64,000 bases of DNA from Gonocerus acuteangulatus (GCA_946811695.1 OX328123.1:121609118-121673117), one strand, 5' to 3'. Positions 44,390 through 56,935 are shown, counted from the first letter of the stretch. Numbers and translations: made by a program. The notes: generated from the letters alone by a model not told the origin.

Positions 44390-44650
44390 ATGGTTACTAT
44401 AAGATATTAAAGAGAAAGAATCTGCGGAAAGGGAGGCCAGACAAGAAGTATAGAGGAAGATAAAGTTGGTGCAGAATAACTAGGTTGAGGTCGGTGAAGG
44501 TTGTCTGGAGAAATCCTCAACTGGCGAGTAGACAGGCCGTTTGGAAAGGCAAGGAGAGAGTCGGCGAGTATTGGAGCGAGGCGAGGGTAAAGGACCTCTT
44601 ATGCATTTACCATTCTCATATAAAGAAAGCGTATCCTTTTCAATAGTAGG
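44390..44650 (+). pseudogene. Possible LINE-type coding relic
   Basis: A plus-strand reading gives GRPDKKYRGR, a stop, then RLRSVKVVWRNPQLASRQ and AVWKGKERVGEYWSEARVKD. A 'GRP.K+..' pattern followed by Arg/Trp-rich text is common near the C-terminus of reverse-transcriptase ORFs of non-LTR elements. The word taggttgaggtcggtgaagg recurs on the minus strand near 47760, so this is a dispersed repeat. No catalytic motif is visible and the call is tentative. Confidence 0.3.
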
Positions 44651-46440
44651 ACAAACCTAACGTTTCAGCATTCTAAGGTAGAATAGATTCAAATTTTGTT
44701 TAAGTAGCATTAGTCGATATCTCTATGGCAGGATGGCTTCTCCCATCGGATGAGCGTTCGAATACGGCCCTTGGTTTTTCAGCCTGTAGCAGCACGCAGA
44801 AAACATTTTCTGATTCTCCAATGATGATTAGGAAGATTAGCATCCGGTGCGCCAATGGCCTCAGAAGCAAATGCACCGTGGGAAAAAAGTAGCTTTAATA
44901 ATTATTAAATATACTACGCCCAATGGAGAACTGGATTAATTCACATAGAACCACTTTATATATTCGGCTTCACAACAATGCTACTGGGCCATAACACTGT
45001 AATGTGTAGAATAATCATCAATGATGTAGGTGTAAACACGATTTCTCCTCATAAGGTAAGCGACCGTAGCTAGAGCACGCAAGCCCAGAAAGAAGATACA
45101 ATTCGTAACACTTAGAAGGCTCCGAATGAGTCATCAACGCAAGGCTGGCCCAGAATAAGGGCAATTACACAGTAAAAAAAAAAAGTAAGAGAATTAACGT
45201 TATTACAGAATACGTTATTCGGCTCACTTCCACCCCGAACTATCATATCCGAAGCGCAATAATGTTTCATAGCAGCATATCATCATAAACATATAAAAAA
45301 ATTCCCATATAATACTTATATCTGGTGTGACTTGCAAAGCTTAAAATAAAACGAAACCAACTTTTGCAAAACTCAGCGGTTTTCTACAACTATGGTCGTT
45401 ATACAACTATGGTCGTTCCACTTTCGTTATACTTATGAAAATATAAGATAAAAATCTAATTTTGTTTAGAGCCTGGTGCTCAAATTCAGGCACATAAATA
45501 TGCTTTAGGTCCACCCGACAAACCTATGTAATGTACTGTATAACATTCAGTCTTCTTTTTCGTACGTGGCCACCGCGCATGCGCGAATGCCAGCGGACAC
45601 TTTTTGCAACGTTAATAAAATATATTTTTTTTTTTAATCTTTCATTATCTCAAACGTAATCAAAATGTCTGTACCTTATTTTAACGAAAACATTTCTTGA
45701 GCTTTTTCTTTTTGGGTCATCCTTTCGACGTCATAAGCGTTTTCCTCTCCAAAGAGAGAAAAACAAACAAAATCTTAAAAAATTGACATTTAAAATGAAA
45801 TAAATAGAAAAGAAGATCTGACATGACAACTAACAATGCTTGAGGACAAGTGTTCATGCGTCAATGAATGAAACGTTAATTTTATTCTTCTGTAAATAAT
45901 CCAAAACTATTGGCAAGATGAAATTGGTTGATACGATGAAGCTGGCTTATCGTCAGAAGTTAATACAACCGTCCAGAAAGCTGTTGAATTGTAGATAGAT
46001 CCACACTGCAGCCTCTCCACCGCCAGGTTGTGGTTTTGTAGCAAGAAGAAGCGGTTTCTAACTCCTTCCCATACCTATAAATCACCAATGGAATCCGTAC
46101 TCAAGAATCATTCTCAACTTCTATATTCCTTTTATTCACACTCTTCCTATATCCTCTAACATTTACTTTCATCTACCTACTTGTACCTGAGTACGCAGAA
46201 AACGTGAAAAAAAATTAGAAATTAACATGCAACAATGTAAAAGCGAAATTAACGCGTTACATCGTTCAAATGTCCTTGTCTCTCTACAACCAACTCTGAA
46301 TAACCGTTAAACACAACATAAAACGAAAAGAAACCAAAAAATTACAAGCATTCTTAAAATGACATTTTAATATGTTAATGAGATACGGGAATTATATTCC
46401 TGGTAACTTCAAGGGTATTAAATAGTTGGCGCTTATTAAA
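44651..46440. other. Spacer, no gene recognised
   Basis: A tRNA-like B-box word (gcgttcgaatacgg, 44755) stands alone without an A-box or stems. Nothing else recognised. Confidence 0.5.
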
Positions 46441-46564
46441 CATATACATTATGCGGGATTTTGATGGTTAACGAACTTGATCTTTCAAATTAGAGGAAAG
46501 ATTTTTGTACCAAATTTCATCAAAATCGGACCATTATTCACTGAGCTAGACCGCGAACAGACAA

Positions 46565-46619
<55 letters not shown>

Positions 46620-46737
46620 CACAAATTTGAACTACCGTTACTTTCGTTCTCCAGGGGTTCTGAAACGTAAAATGTTCTAGTCTGCACTTCCAGATTTCGT
46701 CCACCTTATAAGCGAGGTTCCTCCCTATGGTTGACAT
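46441..46737 (+). mobile_element. Helentron-like fragment with (AT)n
   Basis: 'gatggttaacgaacttgatc', 'atttcatcaaaatcggacc', an (AT)n tract (46569-46615), 'caaatttgaactacc', 'ccaggggttctgaaacgtaa' and 'aagcgaggttcctccctatg' follow the order of the right half of the element at 31745-33081. The terminal hairpin is cut after its first arm. Confidence 0.65.
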
Positions 46738-46837
46738 CATCGATCAACATGTAAGGCATTTTACAAGATGTAATAATGAATGTGAGAAAATAATTATTTA
46801 CCTATTTATTTAAATTCCACTTATACGTGTCAACGAT

Positions 46838-46995
46838 ATTTGGGGCGGATTATCTACAAGTTACCACCCTTTTCTAGCCGGGATAGGGCAGTTGCCTTTC
46901 CGTTTCCGAAACAAAAGCGATGACCCATAGAGGGAATCGAATCGACGACCTTAATACAGAGTGCGAGCAATTTAGCACTCAGGGCCACCCGAGAA
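46838..46995 (-). mobile_element. tRNA-derived SINE, full head
   Basis: On the minus strand 'ggtggccctgagtgctaaat' (A-box side), 'gctcgcactctg' and 'gtcgattcgattccc' (B box) make a fuller tRNA-like head than its relatives. The body follows (tcatcgcttttgtttcgg, ggcaactgccctatcccggc) and then the tail 'aacttgtagataatccgcc'. The tail again matches the 5S SINE tail type. Confidence 0.68.
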
Positions 46996-49138
46996 GATAA
47001 TTAAGGAATGAAAACAGCGTAGAATGCTCGAAATAGAAACGCTAAATACTTGTAATTCATATTCTCAAAAGATGCTTTATTGACAAAATAACGGGGCATG
47101 AAAGACCCTAATCAAGAAAAGGAAAGTAAAATTGTAACAAAGGAGGTTGTTATGTCGAAAAAGAGATTTCAGAGACCAGACTGGATCTGTCAGGATCACA
47201 GAATATACCTCAAATAGTTATAGAATCTCCTACAAACATTGACGTCTGCGTACTGGCATCTATAGCCCGTTCAGATGGATCGTTCTGGTCAGGAAATATT
47301 CCCGTCTCTACCGCCCTTCACATATTTCCATTTCAACGAACAAAGCGGTACGTAAAATGCTAAATACGGATTATGTATTGAAAGCTTTGGGTGGTCTGAC
47401 AAAGGAGGTAGTATTTAATGTTCATTGATACATAGCCAAAGCTAAGAGTGACCATGGGTATATAGACCACTCTTATTTTCACTACGAATCACATCTATCT
47501 GAAAAGGCTAATAGCTATAGCTACATATCTGAGTAGAAGATACTTCCCGTTCGCTACCTTGTACGCTTAAGACGATATTGCCTCATGAATTGATGGTAGG
47601 TAGAAGTGAGTCCGGTTTCCTTCATAGAATGCATTTTGTGGCCGGTGCAAGAGAAAGATGCAACGGTTGCGGCGAAGAGAGATTCCTGGTATAAGTAGAG
47701 CGGAGATCATTGGCCTCGTAGGAATCCGGGACTCCCTGCGAATTCCACCAACCCACCTTCACCGACCTCAACCTACTTACCACTGGCCTCTTCGAGCTTC
47801 ACGGGAAGCCTCACCTGTCATACCTGAATAGTTCTGGTAAACACAAGCAATCAAACCTAAGAGTCCATTTTTGAAAAGACTAAAATCAAAACGCTTTTGG
47901 AAAGAAGTGAATTGATGTCTCCAAAAATCAGCAACACAAGTGACTTTTTGACACGGCTCAAGAAATGATTACAATCTCCAGAGATTTCATTTGTGCCCAT
48001 GATACTTCTGAATAATGAAAGATTCCGGAATATCTTAACTTAGTCCTAGGATAGCTTATCTCTTATCTGAAGATATCTACAGAAGCCTATTACCCTGCTT
48101 CTGTAGAGCGTATATTCGTGGCACTTTGTCTTACTAAATTTTGCTTGTAAGTTCGTTCACAACTTTCAATTCAGCAACAAATGGTACGCTCATCTTTGTA
48201 AACGCCTTTTTAAGGTGGAAGTCATCGGTCCTCAAAACGGGACCTTATAAATCAATACACATTTTACATAAATTATACATTCATACAGTTAAACAGATCA
48301 AATAAATAATTTTAATATAGACAATTATAAGTACAATATCTCTACTCAGAACTTCATAACAAGTATACAATCATAATATTTGAATATTCATGAACGAGCG
48401 TTTATATCAGAAAATATTTTCCGGAATATGATAACATGCTGCAATACATTCATTTTATCCTAAAATATATTAATGACAACAACAATATTTAAGAATATTA
48501 AAACATGGAGACAAATGGAAGAGATATTGTTAATTTTATTGATTACAGTTTCATCGATTCAAAGGAAATCGGCAACCTACTTTTCACAGGCTGACCTAGA
48601 TCTAGAAAAAATGCTGATAGTTGCCAAAGAATATTTTGCTAAAACATCTTAACACCATTTCAATGAATGTAGATCGGAGAAGGAAATCGAAAAGAACAGG
48701 ATAATTGACATTGTATGACAGGATAATGTGTAAAATATCTATGAAAAGCGAGGTTTTGGACAGTATACTGGTTATAATAGTAATTAATTATGAAATAAAG
48801 AGAACTTTTTTTTATATTTTCCGACTGTAGGTATTAAGCATTTTTCATAATTAACATTTGGCTTTGGTTAGAATTAGATATTTCAAGAATATGATATTGT
48901 AAATGGTCTCAAATATTTGGAAGTTTTAGCCAAAGTTTTTCCTCCGTCATAATTCAATACATTTATTCTTAAAAATAAATTTAATTTCATTGTATTTTAT
49001 TAAACAAAAATCCCTTAAAACCTTCCTCAAAAAAGTCTTGTGCAACTGAGTGATATCATTGATATTTCCTACTATTCAGTTTCAACCTTATACATAACGA
49101 AAATATAACTTACGGAATACTAATACTTATAATCATGA
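46996..49138. other. Spacer with a dispersed-repeat match
   Basis: The minus strand at about 47690-47810 shares 'taggttgaggtcggtgaagg' and flanking similarity with the LINE-like relic at 44390-44650. Otherwise no gene or RNA is recognised. Confidence 0.45.
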
Positions 49139-49275
49139 AGATTAGATAGTTAGTCGTCGAGGTGATAAACAATCAGGGATTAGTTGGGATTCGGCTAGGA
49201 AAACATCAATACGATTTTTGTAAAAAATCTATATTAAGGACGTTTCGGCTACTCTTTGGTAGCCTTCGTCATTTT
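49139..49275 (-). mobile_element. Penelope-like family 2 unit, motif damaged
   Basis: 'gattagatagttagtcgtcg', 'ttgggattcggctagg' and 'cgatttttgtaaaaaatcta' define the family. On the minus strand (49239-49272) stem II GGCTAC/GTAGCC and GAAACGTCC are perfect, but the leading C of CTGACGA is A. This gives a probably inactive hammerhead-like core. Confidence 0.65.
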
Positions 49276-50340
49276 TAGCTGATCCAATATTTTTCAGGCG
49301 GAAGGTCAATAAAAGAGAATTAACATAGTCAATTAAAAAGAATCTATTCATTGAGGATGTAACTCCAATATTAAAACAAAATTTTAAATTGAATCGACAA
49401 GAACAGAAAACACTTCAGTCCAAAAAAAAAAAAAAAAAAAAAATCGGTTTTCATTACATTTTAAATTTTTCTGAGGCCGATATAAATAGAAACTATGTAA
49501 TTTTTGCATGCCAGCAATATAAACGCGTTATGACGGAAGAAAATTTGGAGGAGTTATGTTTTTTTTCTCTCCTGGGAACGTTTTGACACTATAGACACGT
49601 AGTTTCTGCAATCACTGATTAAATTGCATCTAGGCTTTTATTTAAGGCAATTATTAGTCACTATGATGAGGTATGATTAACAATGCTTTCGGTCATTATG
49701 GCTGTGGGCGGATCTATTAGGGACATACTAGATATTCTTATTCCCACCAAACAATTAAAATAAAGAAAGCAAACAAAAAAGAAAAATAATAATCTCATAT
49801 ACAACCATATAAGTGAAAAGCCAAACAATTTCGTTGGCCAGCGTTGAACAGGAATAGAGAAGGACTCCATCAGCCGGGGAATGGATATAGACGGCATAAC
49901 GGAAAAGGACTGATAATCAAGATACCTAACAATATTAATGAAGCCTAATTAAATTAGAAGGCGCATCCAAGCGGGAGACAGTGGAACCAAAGGAGGAGGC
50001 CAATCAGACAGCTTGGCTCCCATGGGTCCAAGAAAGATTTTGAAGACGAGGTCAGGCTATTTAGCGAGTACTCGAAGACCAGTCTGCCAAAGTATCTAAT
50101 CAACCAAAGATCTCCGCAAAATATCCTCAAATAAAAAACAATAAAAAACCTTGAAAGTATTATTAGAAACAAAAAAAAAATTAGAGGCCATGTAGAAGTA
50201 GACTATGGGGTTAGTAGGATCAGAACTATACTCCGGCCGCCTGATTTTCCCCTTTGAAGGTACCCACCAAAAAATTAATTAAGTGATGGGCGGGCCTAGG
50301 GTCAATCTCGGGCACCTAATCCAACCAACGAATGCATGAA
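49276..50340. other. Spacer, no gene recognised
   Basis: Poly-A at 49422-49443. Minus frames of 72-78 codons (49661-50172) in a slightly GC-richer stretch have no recognised domain. Confidence 0.5.
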
Positions 50341-50757
50341 CAAAACTTGGACAAATTTTAGACTTGGAAAAAATCAGACTGACATCTTCAAAATGTAAAT
50401 GTACCTATCTTAATTCAACAACGAGATTCATTGAAATAATATGATTTTTGAAAATTCATTTTGATTTTTTTGTAATCAGGATTAGAATGTTTAATTTCAA
50501 CGATATCAGAGCTCATATTAAACTAGACGAAAAATAAAATATTATTTTATATTATATTGTAAAAGTTCGTGAATTATTTACACGTAATTTAATAAACAAG
50601 GGAAAAACCTGGCTGGACGAAGTTGTTCAAAATGTTATTAGCTTTCATTTAAAAAGAAATCATACATTGAAATCGGTTAAGATTTAGAGGCTGTAGCCTT
50701 TTTTGAAACAGGATATGTCGTTTGGCCCACTGCGCAGCGGTCACACTGAATTTATTT
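50341..50757 (+). repeat. Dispersed repeat P, single unit
   Basis: From 'tagacttggaaaaaatcaga' through 'aatgtttaatttcaacgata', 'ttatttacacgtaatttaat' and 'gaaatcggttaagattta' to 'ggcccactgcgcagcggtca'. The same unit occurs twice in opposite orientations at 53641-54310. The nature of the element is unknown. Confidence 0.75.
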
Positions 50758-50820
50758 AGGGATGCAACTTGCAAGGGATAGGTTGGAAAATAATATTTGG
50801 TTTATAGAAATAAATATTAT

Positions 50821-50975
50821 GAAGATTAGATAGTTAGCCGTCGAGGTGATAAGCAAAGATGGAATAGTTGGGATTCAGCTAAAGAAATCTCAATACGATT
50901 TTTGTAAAAAAATCTATATTTAGGACGTTTCGGCAACTCTTTGGTAGCCTTCGTCAGCTATGAAAATGCCGGGAG
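50821..50975 (-). mobile_element. Penelope-like family 2 unit with intact core
   Basis: The order 'gatagttagccgtcgaggtg', 'gggattcagctaaag', 'atctatatttaggacgtttc', 'ggtagccttcgtcagct' matches the units at 31862 and 49139. It lies 64 bp after repeat P. Confidence 0.65.
50924..50957 (-). ncRNA. Hammerhead-ribozyme-like motif (family 2)
   Basis: On the minus strand: CTGACGA, A, stem II GGCTAC/GTTGCC with one mismatch, GAAAC, GTCC. Bases outside (TAG before CTGACGA, CTA after GT) can form three stem I pairs. All core residues of the CTGANGA/GAAA consensus are present; the stem II mismatch may weaken it. Confidence 0.45.
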
Positions 50976-52412
50976 GCAGAGGAAGACAAAAGTTAACATT
51001 TATGTAACCATTGTGGAAGTATCAGGAAATAAATATTTTTTTATTGAATTCAATTGCTTCGGAAAAATACCCAATAGTGAATGAGACGATATTTTAACTC
51101 ATCTGCACAAGTTATATCGAACTGAATTTCTTCGTTCATAATGACGGCAGAACAGTTCAAACGATGTAAGTAAAGTAACACATTTATTTATTTAATGAGC
51201 TCTACAACAGTAAAGTAAGTGCTCACGTAATAAGTAAAAATTAAATAAATAAGTAAAGTGCCCTTTGAAGTACTTAAACTATGTACAAAATGGGCGACAA
51301 AATAAATTCAACTAAAAAAAATTAATCCCAATATAATAATAAGTAGTAGATGATAAACACCGCAAACCTGATCCTAAAACACACGCCATCAACATATTTC
51401 TGTAGGCAATAAAATCAATTTTGAGTTGAATAGGGACAATGAAATGATATAAACTAAGCGAGGAATACCTCCATAATTTCAATAAAGCTTGATAATATTT
51501 GTGAGATGGAGGAGGTATATTCTGCTGGGAGCGGTATGGCGAGAATAGAACCGCTGAATCTTAATGTCTTCCACGTGATCCGAATACATCACCGACATTT
51601 ATTATTATAGAATCCCCTTCATTCAGATGGGATGTCGGTAATTACATTCCCACCAAAATATAATTGCATTCTAATTTTTTTTTATTAACGTCTGCACCAT
51701 TAAAGTTTTGAAATCAGTTTATTTCATACATGTATATCTGAGAATAATTCATGTCTCATTAGTTTACTTAATAGCTAAAGAATATTTATATAAAGTGAAA
51801 TTTCAACATTAGTTGATTTTACTCTTTAACTTGGTTTGTATGTACACTGTTGATGTTGTTAACCAGATTTAGTGAACTTACGCTTCATCTGATGATTATT
51901 AGTAATTAGTATTGAATATATATTAAAGGTATCCAAAAGTGGTAATTAACAATTTGATAAGATATATTCTGGTCTTAATACTACTCAAATCTAAACCACT
52001 ACCAAAATAACATGAATTCCAAAGACAAAATGTTGATGAATAATAATAATTACTTTTGCTGACCCATCCATTCATTTTTTAAAACATGTAGTTTCAGTTT
52101 AATGATTAACATTGAATAGCTTTCATACTAAATTTGAACTAATTTAGTGTGAAAAATGATATCCCTTTATAATTATTTATCGACGCCATTTAGTTCAATT
52201 CGGGTTTTCTTCAGTTACTTTCAAGTACCCTTTATACAATATTTTATTTATTTTTTTGTTTGAGTAATTTTCAGTGCCTAGTAGAATAGATAGATCAAGA
52301 CATTTTTAAGCAACTCTGTCCCCCATTTTTACTTCAATACCGACATTCCTGCGGATAAAACTTTACGCTAATAAGAACAAGTGTAGCTTATATAATGTAT
52401 ACGTGTTTGTAC
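50976..52412. other. Spacer, no gene recognised
   Basis: AT-rich, no repeats or frames of note. Confidence 0.5.

Positions 52413-52463
<51 letters not shown>
52413..52463. repeat. (AT)n microsatellite
   Basis: About 25 TA units. Confidence 0.95.
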
Positions 52464-52467
<4 letters not shown>

Positions 52468-52924
52468 TAAAAACGGAAAAAATAAAGAAAAAAAGTCCTT
52501 TGGCATTTTTCTCGTTTTTGCTTCCATTCCGAGAAAAACGCAAAAAACTACAACACAATTGAGTAAAGGCATTCCTGCGTAATGCCTTTAAAAAAATTAT
52601 TGAAAGTATATGTTTTATCTCCTAACCCCCCTACCCTCCCACCTCCCCCCCTCCAAAAAAAAACAACAAAAAATCTTCTTGGTCAAAAAAAATAAATAAC
52701 GGAATGGAAAGCTGCAAGTTCAACATACTTTAAAATAGTTACATTTCTTCGAAGGAAAGTCATAAAACACGAAACAAAAAAACTTTCAATTCTTAATAAA
52801 ATTAAATTTTCAATTCTTAAATGAGTTTAACATTTGACACTGAACGCATACATAAATATAAAATAATAATTACTTCTTCTAATAATTCCTAACAATTAAT
52901 TTAAAAACTGTTCAAAGGTTTGGC
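52464..52924. other. Spacer, no gene seen
   Basis: C-rich patch at 52625-52655. Nothing recognised. Confidence 0.55.
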
Positions 52925-53170
52925 CCCTTGCAGCAATACAGGCATCACAACGCACATTGACAGACTGGTAGTCGAATGAACTTTCCAACCCCTCAACTTT
53001 CTCCAGTTCTTCTCCAGAGACCCTAACTCTAGAATCTCCAATGGAAAGGGGTTATTTTTATGACGGATTATTGTAGAGAATTGAATTTTATGTCGATTTT
53101 ACATCTGTCACAAATTGCCATAAACCGATAAAACCCTTGTTTTTCGTCACTTTTCTGCCAATAACGTAGA
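52925..53170 (-). pseudogene. Coding-like relic at the outer end of the palindrome
   Basis: The minus strand from about 53065 down to 52905 reads PLSIGDSRVRVSGEELEKVE then GLESSFDYQSVNVRCDACIA and ARGQTFEQFLN before a stop. A short conserved-looking C-terminus ending in 'CIAA.GQ.FEQFL' is reminiscent of Tc1/mariner-type transposase C-termini, by memory only. Part of the same sequence is duplicated in inverted orientation at about 54400-54555. Confidence 0.3.
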
Positions 53171-53544
53171 AAGTATGTCAGTAATGGAAAAAGTAGTTGA
53201 TATAAACGTTGTAGAAGATTAAATTTACTTTCCAAAAAGTACCTTTTAATGCCTAAAATGTTAATAGGAATGGAGCAAAACACACTTTTGTTTTTGTAGT
53301 TTTCAGAAAAGTTTATTATCAACGTGAAGTACGCTCACGTATGTAAAACTTAATAAACATTTCCTAAACTATTTTTCCTCCACCTAGTTTTGGATTTAAG
53401 AACGTGTGAAGAAAAAATCAAATTCAATTACTTTATAAAGGCATTAATATAATAAATTTAAAGCAATAGAACTCACCTAATAATTAGAATTTCGTAGTAA
53501 TTATTTTTTTGTTGGATGATTTTTTTTTGTTTTTGTTTATTTTT

Positions 53545-53641
53545 ACGGCGCCTTCGCATCTAGGCCATCAGTGCCGACATCCACGGTGCAGCGAAGAATT
53601 TTCCCAGCGAGCCGTGAGATAAGAAAATTCCTGTCACCGCA
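53545..53641 (-). mobile_element. SINE fragment, same family as 423-631
   Basis: 'acggcgccttcgcatctagg', 'ccatcagtgccgacatccac' and 'ggtgcagcgaagaattttcc' match the body of the first SINE of the window. The tRNA head is missing. The T-rich run at 53520-53545 is a decayed poly-A on the minus strand. Part of it is repeated in the other arm at 54303-54358. Confidence 0.7.
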
Positions 53642-54310
53642 CAGTGGAGCCAAACTAGTTTTCGTGTTTCAAAAAAGGCTACAGCCTCCAAATCTTAACC
53701 GATTTCAATCATTTTTTTTTTTTTTTTTAAATGAAAGCTAATAAAATTTAGTTTTTTGTTTCTCCTGTTTATTAAATTACTTGTAAATAATTCACAAACT
53801 TTAACAATCAAACATAAAATAATATTTTATTTTTCATGTAACTTAATATCAGCACTGATATCGTAGAAATTAAACATTCGAACCCTGATTATACTTGGAA
53901 AAAATCAAAATTTATTATCAACTCATTCAAAAATTACATAATTTCAATAATTCTCTTTGTTGAATTATGATAAATTTACGTTTTAAAGGTGTCAGTCTGT
54001 TTTTTTCCCAGTCTAATCAGGGTTTGAATGTTTAATTTCAACGATGTCAGTGCTGTTATTAAGTTACATGAAAAATAAAATATTATTTTATGTTTGATTG
54101 TAAAAGTTTGTGAATTATTTACACGTAATTTAATAAACAGTGGAAACAAAAAACAAAAATTTGGTCTGACAAGGCTGTTCTAAATTTTATTAGCTTTCAT
54201 TTTTTTTTATTTTTTTTTTTTTTCAACATTACATTCAAATCGGTTAAGATTTGGAAGCTGTAGCATTTTTGAAACTCGAAAACTAGTTTGGCCCCACTGT
54301 GCGGCGACAG
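53641..54310. repeat. Two inverted units of repeat P
   Basis: The minus-oriented unit (53641-54017) and plus-oriented partial unit (from about 54001) both match 50341-50757. Examples are 'ttatttacacgtaatttaat' in the plus unit and its complement in the minus unit. The short overlap near 54000 means they share their starts. Confidence 0.8.
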
Positions 54311-54560
54311 GAATTTTCTTATCCCATGGCTCGTTGGGAAAATTCCTCGCTTGCTGGGTTTTATCGGTTTTTGGCAATTTGTTACTCATTGCTGCGCTTT
54401 AGCGAAAAAATGACAGATATAAAATCGACATAAAATTCAATTCTCTACAATATTCAGTCATAAAAATAACCCCTTTCCATAGGAGATTCCAGAGTTAGGG
54501 TCTCTGGAGAAGAACTGGAGAAAGTTGAGGGGTCGTGCATTAGGTCCAATGAAAGTTCAT

Positions 54561-54650
54561 TCGACCAAGTTAAGACCCACCAAGTTTCGTTTTTAAATTT
54601 CAAAAATTGTGAAAAAAGGGGGGGGGGGTGTCAATCGAATTTTGAACACC

Positions 54651-54687
<37 letters not shown>

Positions 54688-56314
54688 ACTATCGGTAGTA
54701 AAATGTTGGAAATATTAAATTGGAAACACTAATTAGTAGTAAGCTAAATATTATTTGGATTCATTATATTATTTTCAAGTGTGCAAAGAGAGTTTCGGAT
54801 CGTTATTCATGATGAGGATAGTGTTGAACCAACAGTTTACTGCACTAAAATCCTTCTCCTTTCAGAATATGTGGCGAATGAAGAATAACTGGCCCGCATA
54901 CAGGTCGAGAAGGAAATTAAGCAAAAACCTCTTGCCCAACATAGATAAGGGAATTATATGATAATATAAGATAGCTGCTATAGTGAGTTTTGTGTGGTAC
55001 TCTCTGCTAGGAACGGCCCTGAGTGACCAGAGATAGGGGTCGAAGACCCGTGAGTTCGGCGAACCTCACCCAGACCGGAACCCCCCACTTACCCATAGAC
55101 CTTCTCACTACCAACCCGCTTCATCCCTTAGACCATACCACCAACCACTATCGGCTCAAGGAGAACAATAAAGAGAGGATTGTAGCAATAGTTTAGTTTA
55201 ATCACTTGTGCGCGAATGACGATTAAGGGCAGTTGAGACTCGGCATGTAGGTGCATATTTAGCCTCACTTATGGGAGTCAGAGTCGCACTGTTATTCAAA
55301 CAAGAAATTACAGCTTTCAAGATATGTTAGTAATATGATAATATTCCCTTATACAGGCTAAAAAATGGTGGTAACCCGTAGATAACCCCAAAAATCTGTG
55401 TTATGTATGGACGATAAAATTTAAATACATCTAATTTTTTGTAAGCTTTTTCTCTTACTATTAAATTAAGTAATGATAGGATGTAAAACTAATGGAACTA
55501 TAAAATGGTGATGAAAACCTTATTAGCTCCTTTAGGACATTCAATGAATATATGGGTCGTCGTGTAATTGCTTTGAACGAGTTATGGATGAAGATTCAGA
55601 TTCGATGTATGATTTTCACCTCCAGATACGAATGTTTCAAACTTGAAAGAATAACATTTAACATGGACATTCATACATACATTTAATATGTTAAATATTC
55701 TATTTTGTATATTTATACATACAAATCCTGAAGAAAACCCGGTCTAAAAATCGGCTTTATTTATAAAAATTAAAATCTTAATAAATACGTGTAAAATTAT
55801 AGATTCGCCAAATTCCCCGACCCCCTTCTTGGCCGATTTAGAGTTAAACACGCGAGTAATGTGTGCAAAACATCAACCCATAAAACGGCGATGGGAACTA
55901 TTGTCAGAGGCCAGCCGAGATAAAGCCGTTCCACGATAGACCGCAGACGCATACGGCATGAACCGGGTCTCCCAAGTCCAGAATCTAATCGTTTAAAAGA
56001 GCCAACCAAGCTGGCCAACCGAAAAAAGCCATCCCAAGCTCAGGCTAGTTCACGAGGCCAGTGCCCTAAATAGTCTCCGCGACTTTGGCACACAACAGCA
56101 AAGCCAAATTGAGTACTGAAAAGGTTAACGAGACAGACTCCATTCCAAGCTCCGTACATAAGGAATTAAATATTTAGGGAAACAACTGAAGTGCTCATCC
56201 CATGTAGAAACATAGGTGGGGTAGTTGTATCGAGTATTGAGAACCATCACTGTAAAGTATTTTCTTTTTTTTAAATACCAAAACGACGGTGTTTATAATC
56301 CAAAATAAACCAAA

Positions 56315-56316
<2 letters not shown>
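54561..56316. other. Spacer, no gene recognised
   Basis: A G run (54618-54628), 'tttgaacaccctgtatatat' and an (AT)n tract (54653-54683) follow the palindrome. 55000-55150 and 55797-56040 are GC-richer, but their short frames contain no recognised domain. Confidence 0.45.

Positions 56317-56377
<61 letters not shown>
56317..56377. repeat. (AT)n microsatellite
   Basis: About 30 TA units. Confidence 0.95.
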
Positions 56378-56382
<5 letters not shown>

Positions 56383-56751
56383 GCTGCCCTAAGTCACTAT
56401 CCACGTGGATGAAGTCGCGAGCACAGCTAGTAACTAATATAAAATTGAGTAAAATAAAGTAAATTTCAACTAACTTGAATTCAGAAAATGAAGAAGTTTG
56501 TAAAGGTATATGAAGTTTAATAAGTAGCCGTTAAGCCTTAACTAAACATTATCCGAATACGTAAGATACAATGAGGATGTTAACTGCTCATCATTATTAA
56601 GGAGTGTATTCTCTTATCCTTCTCTTCATAGGAAGTAGCAATTCGAAAAGATTTGAAAAAAAAAAAAAAAAAAAAATGTTGTCTAACCGAACTTGGACGG
56701 TAATCGTCGAAAGATGGAAATAAGAATGCACATTTTTACCACCAAATTTAA
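56378..56751. other. Spacer with poly-A
   Basis: A 22-nt A run at about 56657-56678. Nothing else recognised. Confidence 0.55.
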
Positions 56752-56935
56752 TTGATTTTTTCTTGGCTCTTCTTCGTCTAGGTCATTAGCACCGGGCTGT
56801 CTATAGGTTTCCGCATTTCCTAAACATCCATGATGAAGCAGGTAATTCCTTCAACGGGCCCATGTATGAAAAAGTCATTCTGCTGCAGGAGGGAGATGAA
56901 CCGGTGAGAATCCAAGGCGTTGGTAACTTTGAACG
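56752..56935 (-). mobile_element. tRNA-derived SINE
   Basis: The minus strand begins 'taccaacgccttggattctc' with a B-box-like GGTTCATCTCC. The 3' part carries 'ggaaacctatagacagcccg' and 'gtgctaatgacctagacg', joining the tail type of the 5S SINEs to the 'aggtcattagc' body of the SINE at 423-631. No long poly-A is preserved. Confidence 0.6.

Larger units (their letters stand above)
52975..54560. repeat. ~1.6-kb imperfect palindrome
   Basis: The outer arms (52975-53150 and about 54370-54555) share 'gttcttctccagagacccta' and its complement, and 'aaaatcgacataaaattcaa'. The inner arms (53641-53905 and 54001-54310) are two inverted units of repeat P. A ~95-bp spacer at 53905-54001 is the centre. 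The left arm carries ~390 bp (53165-53555) absent from the right. Arms differ by many point changes, so this is an old inverted duplication or a foldback element. Confidence 0.8.

Noticed and set aside
44745..44790. tRNA gene from B-box word gttcgaatac
   Set aside because: No A box, no stems; an isolated 10-mer match is expected by chance.
53068..53322. 84-codon minus frame rich in Leu/Phe/Tyr (53068-53322) as a membrane protein
   Set aside because: It lies in the palindrome's asymmetric segment. The hydrophobic composition follows from T-rich DNA, and no conserved motif is seen.
55797..56018. GC-richer minus frame as an exon
   Set aside because: 73 codons, no domain, no splice-site logic; left as spacer.
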